In this document: positions 55,539 through 64,000 of the stretch, piece by piece | Layout: the number at the start of each line of letters is the position of its first letter | Numbering within the stretch: the first letter of the stretch is position 1 | NCBI GenBank assembly: GCA_023053545.1 | Contig: JAKZAN010000005.1 | Coordinates: forward strand, 12,276,001 to 12,340,000 | Source: Lepidurus packardi | Lineage: Eukaryota > Arthropoda > Branchiopoda > Notostraca > Triopsidae | Direction: 5' to 3' | Length of the DNA: 64,000 nt | Translations under genes and position numbers: made by a program | Notes under the pieces: generated by a model | The model's input: only the letters and a program-made list of their open reading frames with translations | Database searches by the model: none | What the model was told of the DNA's origin: nothing

Positions 55539-58320
55539 AAGTCTGTCTTTGGGGATACTTTAGATCAATTTGAGGCTTTGAGCGATGAATTGGACCGTCG
55601 TCGTGAAGAATGCATTCAATTACGTACGGTACTTTCCAACCATCACGTGACGCCAGGTCCGGAGCAGTCGGGAGCATCCCAACAGAATAGTTTTCTTCCC
55701 CCAGCTCGTTTTAACGGTGATGGCATTAACGAGGATGGGGAACTGAACATGGTAGTTTCAACCCAAAAGATGATTATTAGGTACAGTTTTTGAGTTTGAT
55801 TACTTGGCCAGGAAGCAAGTTGGAGTTAAAAATTGGAACAATTTGTGTATTAATTTTTTGGTCCATTTTTCTAGGCAATTGGAAGACGAATTGCAGGTCG
55901 AAAAGGTTAAACACGAACGTTACGTGACGGAATTAAAGGAAGAACTCGAGAAATTAACGTTGGATAACGATCGTCAACAACGACTTTTGGCCCAGAACTT
56001 GCACAAGGGACCACAAAACCAAAATGAAGCAGTTTTGCAGCATGAAGTTGCACGATTGATGCGAGAAAATTTGGTAAGAGCGCAAAAGAGGGTGAAAAGA
56101 ACGGGGGTTAATTAGGGAAGTTTGAAAGGGGGCCACGTGGGCGTGGCTTAGCTTTCACGTTGGGATTGTTGGGGAGTTGATGCTTTTATGACCCAGTTGG
56201 GGTTGTGTAATCGAAATGGAGTCATCTAGGGTTATTTGGGGAATTTTTACCTAACTAATTACTTCATTAAGTAATTTGTTTAATTTATTTAATTTATTTA
56301 CGTTCATTGTGAGCTAAATAACGAACCTATAGTAATTAGTGCATTAGGTAATTCTAAATTCTAAAGCCCAGGAATTAATGTGAATACTTTTTGGATTTAA
56401 GTTATAATGAATTTGATGAAATAATTTCATCAAATTTGAAATTTCATTTCAAATTCAAATTTAATTTCATTTGAAATTTTTTTTAATAAGAGTTTATTTG
56501 GAGTAATTTGAGTAATTAGTGCCATTTGGAGTAATTAGTACACGTATATTGGTTAATTAAGTAATTATTGATAATTAATGCATTCAATTAAGATTAACTT
56601 TCACTGGTCTCAGCTTTTAATACTCTTTTAATCTTTTTTAATTAAAAAAAATTAACTAAACTAGTTTTTACTTAAAGAATTTGTTTAGAATTCATGAATT
56701 TATTTTGAATTGACTGGAATTTTTAGGAAATGCGAGAAGTATCGGATATTTCGGCAGAGCAGTCGTTTAGATACAAACGACAATTGAAACAGTACTCTCG
56801 TAAACTAAAAGGTGCTGGAGGTAAATGAAAAAGAACTTTATTTATTGAATTTCGTTACATTTAAAAACTGGATTTGGTATAGTATCATTGGAAACTTTGT
56901 CGGACGTGACTGTAGAGCCAAAAGCGAGACGCTCAGAAGTACCGGCCGTGGCGGTAATGCGTAAGAAGGATGTTGAGTACATGGGAATGTTCGACTATCG
57001 TCGTGAAGACGAAGCAACGTTTGTTCGCACCATCGTCTATGGTAAAAAAAAAAAAAAAAAAAATTTTATTTTTTGAAAATTTTTTTTTTAACGAGGCGTA
57101 GTTGTCGTCGTCTTGTTTATTTATTAATTATGTACATGCGTTTCAATTTTTCACAATTTTTTTCCAAGTTTCAAATTTTAAAACTGGATAAAAAGTTGCT
57201 AAATTTAGGCTTTTTTTTATTTTTTAAATTTTTTAAGCGAGGCGTAGTTGTCATCTAGATTATTTATTAAGTATTTACATGCGTTTCAATTTTTCACAAT
57301 TTTTTCCAAGTTTCAAATGGATAAAAACTGGATAAAAAAGGGAAGCTAAATTTAGACTTCCACATCGTCGTGCATGGGAACAAAACGATAAAAAATGGAA
57401 AGGCCAATTTGCTTCCCTTCTGCTATTCTTATCCGAGCCTTTAATACTCTTGTTCCGAATTCCAAGTATCATGCAAGAATAGTATATGGCTTCTTGGGAA
57501 CGCCCCATTAGGAGTGTTCTGTGTTTGAGGGACAGAAATGGGGCATTTTCAACATAGTATTACCAAAGGGGGAGCCTTATGTACTCTTTTTTTAATTTAT
57601 GGAGTTATTTATTTATTGTCGCTCTTTTTATTGATTCTAGATTTGAAGCCTCGTGTAGCTGCTTCTCTCTTGCCTGGATTACCCGCCTACATCCTCTTCA
57701 TGTGTATTCGGCATACGGATTACGTGAATGATGATGAGAAAGTGCGGTCTTTGCTCACGTCCATAATTGGAGCGGTGAAACGTGTCATACGCAAACGTCA
57801 TTCAGATATAGACACAACCATCTTATGGCTGGCTAACACGTCACGTCTCCTGCATAGCCTCAAGCAATATAGTGGCGATAAGGTCCGATTTTCTCTTAGT
57901 TCTATCGCGAAATTACTTATTTTTGAACTTCTTTCAAGTCACATTTCCGCTTCATTTCACACAATTTCGAGGAATTTCTCTTCGTTTCGGGGAATTCTTC
58001 TTTAATTTCTAATTTTTTTTTTTATTATTTTTTTTTATTTTTTTTAATATTAATCGGCGTAATAGTAATCAGCCTATTGCCAATCTATATATTAGTCGCT
58101 TGGTGTACAAAACTTAACAACACTGAGCTAAATTACAGGGGGGGGAGGGAAGAAGGTAGGGAGGGGAGGGAAGAAGGAAATTTACTTCTATTTATTTATT
58201 CTAGAAATTTAATTTCTATTGATTTATCGAGAGTGATGGGATTTTCGTCGATTTCAGTCATTTTCAGTGGATTTTCTGAAGATTCCTCCATTTCCTAGAT
58301 TGAGGAAGATTCCTCACTTT

Positions 58321-58365
<45 letters not shown>

Positions 58366-61023
58366 TTTTAAATAAAACCGGCGTAGGCTCGCGGCTATTG
58401 CCTCGGGCTGTATTATGCGTACGGTTGTACATTGTCAATGTTTAAAATTATAGAAGTACAAGGGTAGAGTGGGGTGGTATCATGGTACCACCCCATGTGG
58501 GGAAGGAGGGGGGGGGGGGGGTTGTAGTTGAAGGCAAGGGAAAGGAGCACTTTCCATTTTAAATTATTCTAAATTCATTCAATTTATCAAAATTCTTCAT
58601 GGTAAAGCTAAATGTAGACTCAGCATCATCTGAGTTGTGTGCAATTTAATTTCCTCAGTATTCATTAGTGTTTCCAAACCTATTTGGATTAATTTTAACT
58701 TTTTTTTCCCCAAAATCTGGTTTGGGTTTCGTGTCTAAAGTTTGCCTTTGATTCTGATTGCCTTTTCCTTATTTTTTACCCTTTAAAAAGAACGAATTTT
58801 GGTAATTAATTCTGCTTCAATTAGTATTAATTAATTTTTCCAAACCTATTTTTTTTAATAATTTCCCCCACATTTTTTCCGTTTTTTGTTTTTTTTTTTC
58901 AAATCTGGTTAATTTTCGAGATTTTCTGGTTAATTTTTCGAGATTAATTTTCGAGTCTTAATTTTGATTAATTTTCCTTAATTTTCTAAATGTATTACGT
59001 TTATTTTTTTTATTTTTTTTTTAAATTGATTAAATTTCAGGTTTAGAATGTACCATTCTTTTCTAATTTGCTCATTTTGGTCTATAGGCATTCCAGAAAG
59101 ACAATAGCCCGAAGCAAAACGAGCAATGTCTACGCAATTTTGATTTATCCGAATACCGTCAAGTATTAAGCGATATCGCGGTCTGGATTTACCAGGTAAA
59201 GAAATAGAAATAAATAATAAATCTGCCAAAGTTTTTTTTTTTCTTTTTTTTTTTTTTTTGTGGGGGAGGAGAAAGAATTGAGTTCCTAACTTTTTCTTTT
59301 TATAGGGCGTAATTAAAATCATGGAGGAACGCGTGCAAAGTTTGGTGGTGTCAGCCGTCCTGGAACACGAAGCTATTTCGGGTTTATCTGGACATCGACC
59401 CGTAGGCCAAGGCATGCGAGCGCGTTCAAATTCAACCGCTATTAGCCATTCGGCGTCTGTGGACTCCGCCTCCAGCCCAGTGGACCCTATGCACGCAATG
59501 GAAGCTTTGTTGCACGAGCTCAACAGCTTCCTTAAAGCTCTGAATGTCTTTGGAGTTGACCCACCCGTAGTCACGCAAGTCTTTAGACAAGTAAAAAAGA
59601 TAGAAACCCCTTCTACAGTCTTCCGAAACTGAAAACCTTACTAATTGTCTCGAATTCATTGTCTTCTGGTATTGTGCAGCTCTTTTACTTCGTGTGCGCG
59701 TCGTCACTTAACAACTTGCTGCTCCGGAAAGACCTTTGTCACTGGTCCAAAGGCATGCAGATCCGGTTTAACTTGTCGCACTTGGAGCAATGGTGCCGGG
59801 ACAGCCATGTCCAGGAACCAGAGCCGGCGGTGGGTGTGGTGGAGACCCTTTTACCCATCATCCAAGCCGCTCAGTTGCTCCAAGCACGGAAATCGGAGGA
59901 AGATGTCCGAGCCGTATGCGACATGTGCACCAAGTTGTCTGCGGCTCAAATTATTAAGATCCTCAACCTGTATACACCAGCAGACGAGTCGGAAGAACGA
60001 GTCACGATCGCGTTCATCAAACAAGTACAGACAGTACTAGCTGAGCGAAGCACGCCCGATCAGGTACCAAATTTGACCAAATTTCACCAAATTTCACACT
60101 TGAAGATTTGACCCAATTTCAAACGTGAAAATTTGACAAAATTTCGAACTTCGAATTCGATGTACGTCTTCATCTTCACTCAATTATTTCCTTTTTTCTC
60201 ATATTTTGGGGTATTAATCTGAGGAAATTTCAAAATTCAAATTTCAAATTTCCAAATTTCAAACCATGAATCGATGTATGTCTTGATCTTCGCTCAATTA
60301 TTTCATTTTTCTCATGTTTTGGGGTATTAATCTGAGGAAATTTCAAAATTTCAAATTTCAAAATTTCAAATTTCAAACTATTAATCGATGTATGTCTCAA
60401 TCTTCACTCAATTATTTCCTTTTTCTCGTGTTTTGGGGTATTAACCTGAGGAAATTTCAAAATTCAAATTTCAAAATTTCAAATTTCAAACTATTAATCG
60501 ATGTATCACTCATCAATCGATCAATCAATCGATGTAATCAATCGATGTAATCTTCACTCAATTATTTCCTTTTTCTCATGTTTTGGGGGATTAATCTGAG
60601 GAAATTTCAAAATTTCAAATTTCAAACTATTAATCGATGTGTGTCTCAATCTTCACTCAATTATTTCCTTTTTCTCATGTTTTTGGGGGATTAATCTGAG
60701 GAAATTTCAAAATTCAAATTTCAAATTTCAAAATTTCAAATTTCAAACTGTTAATCGATGTATGTCTTCATCTTCACTCAATTATTTCCTTTTTCTCATG
60801 TTTTGGGGTATTAATCTGAGGAAATTTCAAAATTCAAATTTCAAAATTTCAAATTTCAAATTATTAATCTGAGGAAATTTCATTTTTTTTTCTGCAGGGG
60901 GCGTTGCTTATGGACACGAAGTATTCATTCCCGGTGCGGTTTCCCTATAGTCCATCGAGTATTAAACTGGAGGATGTGGATGTCCCAGACATTCTGAACT
61001 TAACCATGTTGCGCAAACTTTAA
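48726..61023 (+). CDS. MYO5A: Unconventional myosin class V heavy chain
   Basis: Thirty exons: 48726-48752, 48917-49021, 49215-49383, 49455-49602, 49674-49830, 49938-50163, 50261-50475, 50567-50707, 50769-50984, 51054-51194, 51279-51485, 51548-51903, 51969-52080, 52643-52851, 52945-53119, 53191-53412, 53601-53919, 53998-54254, 54358-54465, 55125-55274, 55354-55468, 55564-55780, 55875-56073, 56727-56820, 56883-57041, 57641-57882, 59088-59195, 59306-59590, 59680-60063, 60898-61023; 1863 codons, 1862 aa. Motor about 1-765: P-loop GESGAGKT (161-168), switch [13 protein letters not shown] (206-217), switch II DIYGFE (438-443). Six IQ motifs (about 770-905) bind calmodulin-type light chains; coiled coils to about 1400; DIL cargo-binding domain about 1480-1855, ending LRKL. 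Known role: processive actin motor for vesicles and organelles. Arthropods usually have one class V gene, so the symbol marks the family. Confidence 0.95.
57086..57345. repeat. About 150-bp tandem duplication in myosin V intron 25
   Basis: A block with CGAGGCGTAGTTGTC and ACATGCGTTTCAATTTTTCA occurs at about 57090-57195 and again at about 57238-57340. Confidence 0.8.
58141..58545. repeat. Low-complexity G-rich and poly-T tracts in myosin V intron 26
   Basis: G/A-rich GGGAGGGAAGAAGG repeats (58139-58180), a poly-T run (58325-58365) and a G run (about 58507-58521). The G-rich parts could form G-quadruplex structures. No coding sequence. Confidence 0.7.
60150..60885. repeat. About 115-bp tandem repeats filling the last myosin V intron
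   Basis: About six units, each with CTCAATTATTTCCTTTTTCT, a TTTTGGGGTATTAATCTGAG segment, then AAATTTCAAA runs. The repeated open frames on the plus strand across it are artefacts of the repeat. Confidence 0.9.
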
Positions 61024-61598
61024 TTTTGAAAACATTCCAGAAAGAAAGGAAAACAACCAAAAGGGACGTGGCTATAGCATTACAAAAGACAAAAGAATAT
61101 AACATAAAATATTCAAAAACAAGCAAAAAAGAAGGTCCCAGCAAAACATTGATCTCAGTTTTTGTTGTGCAAAATGGCAGAAATAGGTTTCGTAGCAAAA
61201 GGCTTTAATATAGAATTCCCCCAACTTAATTTATAAACATTCCAAAAGAGTCAAGGCTTATGAAATGATCTCGCCTTCTTTACTGAAAGATCAGTAAAGA
61301 AAGCGAGAGGATGACAATAGTGTTAAGATTTAAAAGCGTGAATTATAAGTTCAAAGATGGAAACAAGAAAAGAACATCTTTCACTTTATTTCTTTGAAAC
61401 TTTGGGTTGCGGGTACGGGCGATCTTAAAGGGCAACTCGTTATTTGTGTAGTAATATTCAAAATACATGTGGCTAGAAGGCAATATCTTCCTCTTTCTTC
61501 CACTTTCTGTCTTGTTTGACAGTTTATCTAGTTATTGAGTTAGTCCCGCCAATCAAGACTGGGAACAAAGCAAAAGAGGGAAAATGGCGCTGTAGAGT
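61024..61598. other. Myosin V 3' UTR and spacer
   Basis: A-rich 3' UTR; no canonical AATAAA was found directly downstream of the stop. A TATCGATA word at 61599-61606 follows an ATG in good context, but that frame stops after three codons. Confidence 0.4.
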
Positions 61599-61619
61599 TA
61601 TCGATAAATTATACCCTTC

Positions 61620-62260
61620 CGATGAATCAAGTAAATTGTAGGTTGTAGCGTTCCCACAGGAGAGATAAATAGAAAAAGTCTTTAAGAAAGAGTAAAAGTT
61701 CGTTTTCTATGTTTATTTTCTTGATGCTTGTACATGGATGTTGCATCGGAAGTCGATGCTAATATCCCCCAAAGGGATTTTTTCCCTCTTAAACCAGGGA
61801 TGTTTCGATTTTCGAACAATTTTCGTTTTTCATAGCAAATCAGTTTCACCAGTCTTTTAATATGGTTTTGTTTCAGTTTTGTATGCTCTTACACCTTCTT
61901 TTTCTCAGTAACACACACACACACTTGTTTCGTTGGTTCAAGGTATAAGAGTAATTAAGTTGTTTCGCTTCCGACGAACCAAGTAAATTGTAGTCTCCGC
62001 AAAGGAGAGATGAATGAGAGTCTTTAAGAGATAGTAAAAGTATTTTTTTAAAGTTTATTCTCTGGTCCCATGAGTTAAAAGGTCGTGGTTGTACGCTTGT
62101 AAGTACATGTACGTTGTATCGGAAGCCGATGCTAACATCCCCCAAAGGGATTTTTTTCCTTCTTAAAGAAGGGATGTTTCGATTTTCGAACGTTTTTCAT
62201 AGTGATTCAGTTTCCTCAGTCTTTTATTATGGTTTTGTGTCAGTTTTGTATTTTGTTAGT
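61620..62260. repeat. Diverged tandem duplication, period about 355 bp
   Basis: The blocks GATGCTAA(T/C)ATCCCCCAAA and GGGATGTTTCGATTTTCGAA occur at about 61756 and 61800, and again at about 62128 and 62172; preceding ACCAAGTAAATTGTAG words also match. No coding frame is shared, so it looks like a non-coding repeat. Confidence 0.75.
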
Positions 62261-62340
62261 TTCTCTCTCTTACGTTTCTCGTACGTATACGTTTCGTGGG
62301 TTGAAGGTATGAGGTTATAAGTAATTAGGTTTTCTTTCAG

Positions 62341-62870
62341 CTTGGCTTAACAGCCCGGTGTATTAATGAGATGTCGTTGCTAATATTCCTATCATATCAT
62401 CACCAACGAACTTATCATGCCACAGTTGACGTGGTGGGCACTGATGACGGTCTGGTATGTTTTATTATTATAGCTTTGGATTCAATTTTGTGTTCGATAT
62501 TTTTTCTTTTATTTATTCCGTCCCCGTGAGGGATGATTTCAGATCGATTTTACGCAAAGGGGATTTGTTTCTAGCGGCTTTCCCAGTCGATTGCCCCTTC
62601 TCAGAAAGCTTCTGTTGCTTATCAAACTGCGAGAAGAAATCAAGAACATTTAGATACTTCCGATTTTCCTGGAATTATGTAGCATTGGCGTGAAAGTTCA
62701 TAATGAAGAAAATGTTACCCTAGAGCTACTTAAGCTGGTTGACTTGTTGGGATCCGATTAGAAACGTATTGCTCTGTCTTCCTACGTCTTCGGGTTACTA
62801 TCTCCCGAAAGAAATGCGTGGGAATTCAAGAATTTCTTCGGCGACAGGAATATGTTATAGTTTGGGAACT
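62341..62870 (+). pseudogene. Possible coding relic of unknown family
   Basis: A TTTCTTTCAG acceptor at 62340 opens a 38-codon frame (LGLTARCINEMSLLIF...) closed by a GTATGT donor at 62455. Further on, 62560-62860 reads as protein-like Leu-rich sequence (EENVTLELLKLVDLLGSD) in one frame but with at least three in-frame stops. It may be a decayed gene; family not recognised, low confidence. Confidence 0.25.
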
Positions 62871-63364
62871 AAGGAGATTATTTAGGGAGTATTTAGTTTG
62901 TATTGGACTAGACCTTCTGGCATTACGGGAAAGTCTAGGGCAATACAAAGGCCAATCCCTTTACCGAAAGAAATAGAATCAAAGATTCCCTAAAATCGAA
63001 AAGTCCTCTCAAAGAGTTTTTTTTCCAAGATTTTTAAGTATTGCTTTGAAAAGTAATGCGCTTTAAGTTCACCCTGCATTGATTCTCTATAACTAATTTC
63101 GAAAGGGATGGATTTACACAGAGATTTAGAATCTTCGGCGCAAGAAGTCGTTATTTCTTACGTCAAAAGTGTGTTGGTTAGTTACTCTTGTTTTTACTCT
63201 TGTTAGTTACTCTTTCAACTGCATTTCATTGCTGATTTCTGGGAGAAGAAATGTACCAGCTCTTGAAGAAAGTCGGGAAAATTTGATACAGTTAGTAAGT
63301 TAGTACGTTATGTTGTAGGGATTTATTAACATTTGACTTTTGCATTTCATTAGGGATTTGTGGG

Positions 63365-63480
63365 AGAAGAAATGTACCAACTCTTGAAGAAATGTACCAA
63401 CTCTTGAAGAAATGTACCAACTCTTGAAGAAATGTACCCACTCTTGAAGAAATGTACCAACTTTTGAAGAAATTTACGAA
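63365..63480. repeat. 20-bp minisatellite
   Basis: Five full copies and one partial of GAAGAAATGTACCAACTCTT, with a related single copy at about 63246-63268. Confidence 0.9.
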
Positions 63481-64000
63481 AATTCGGTACAGACAAAGTT
63501 GCAATACCGCAGTAAGTTGTACTATGGGAATCGATTTATCCCAACATAGTAAGGTACGTACTTACAAAGCCATGTAAAGGATCGCATGCGGTATAATGGG
63601 GAAGTTGAAATTATTCTTATGGAAAATGCAGCTGGCGATAACATGAGAACTATCCGTGTGTGGGTCGTGGGAGGTTTGACGAAATGTAATTTCCTGCCAA
63701 GGTTTTAAAGCTTTCCCTGGGATTAGCCGAATTTGGACTGACATTCTATTTTTTTTTATTTATTTTTTTTTTATCCCTGGCTACTTCGCCTGTCATTAAT
63801 TTCTATTGCTAGCCATCTCATTTGTTAGTCTTTTGCGCTGTTTTTTCTTCCCGTTTTGTCAAGCTTTAGAGAAAAATCTGTCTCGATTTGCATCAAAGCT
63901 ACTTTCAGCTTGAATTTCTATTTTTTTCCTACGATTTCAGAGTTTTTTTTTAGCTTTCATGCATTTAATGACATGCTGAGCTTAAGAAGTCTAGTTGGTT
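63481..64000. other. Unassigned right edge
   Basis: AT-rich sequence without a supported feature. Confidence 0.4.

Noticed and set aside
60314..60872. Plus-strand frames of 77-78 codons with repeated [11 protein letters not shown]
   Set aside because: Produced by the tandem repeat in the last myosin V intron.
1..64000. tRNA, rRNA, CRISPR arrays, bacterial operons
   Set aside because: No cloverleaf, rRNA signature, spacer-repeat array or operon structure was seen; all genes have spliceosomal introns or belong to mobile elements.

Overview
The window is nuclear DNA from an arthropod, most likely a branchiopod crustacean of the Daphnia type. This is inferred from many short GT-AG introns (often 50-100 bp), dense and alternating genes, and arthropod-like protein families; no rRNA, mtDNA or other decisive marker is present. 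Two very different halves are visible. All exon models were assembled by eye; in every gene called intact the reading frame closes across all proposed junctions.

Bases 1-27,800 are an accessory, duplication-rich region. Its core is a tandem array on the minus strand of three intact seven-exon secreted serine-protease homologues (1394-2981, 7188-8836, 16323-17905), each with a different pair of substitutions at the catalytic His and Ser. At least three broken relatives (6.1-6.8, 14.3-14.9 and 15.75-15.85 kb) and the repeated flanks of the units lie among them. The gaps hold relics: a non-LTR retrotransposon end (3.9-4.6 kb), a retrotransposon gag/protease piece (9.4-9.96 kb), a coiled-coil relic, a frameshifted zinc-finger gene (12.06-13.77 kb) and two partial copies of the next gene. 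At 19139-22558 lies one uninterrupted 1139-codon gene joining an OTU-type cysteine protease domain, C2H2 fingers, short repeats, a MULE-type DDE transposase and a SWIM finger. Two divergent paralogues (23523-24737 and 25445-26984, minus) encode secreted Cys-rich proteins whose Cys spacing resembles odorant-binding proteins, split by Asn/Gly/Lys-rich inserts; both contain microexons of 8-11 nt.

Bases 27,850-61,023 are conserved housekeeping genes with alternating strands: IFT139/TTC21B (+, 23 exons, 1322 aa), a ZnT2/3/8-like zinc transporter (-, 7 exons, 444 aa), a SAFB-like SAP/RRM protein (+, 16 exons, 972 aa), ALG13 (-, 2 exons, 164 aa) and class V myosin (+, 30 exons, 1862 aa). IFT139 and ZnT converge; ZnT/SAFB and ALG13/myosin V are divergent pairs sharing short intergenic promoters. 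Introns here are rich in minisatellites and tandem duplications.

Bases 61,024-64,000 hold no intact gene that I recognise: a diverged tandem duplication, a stop-containing coding relic near 62.3-62.9 kb and a 20-bp minisatellite.
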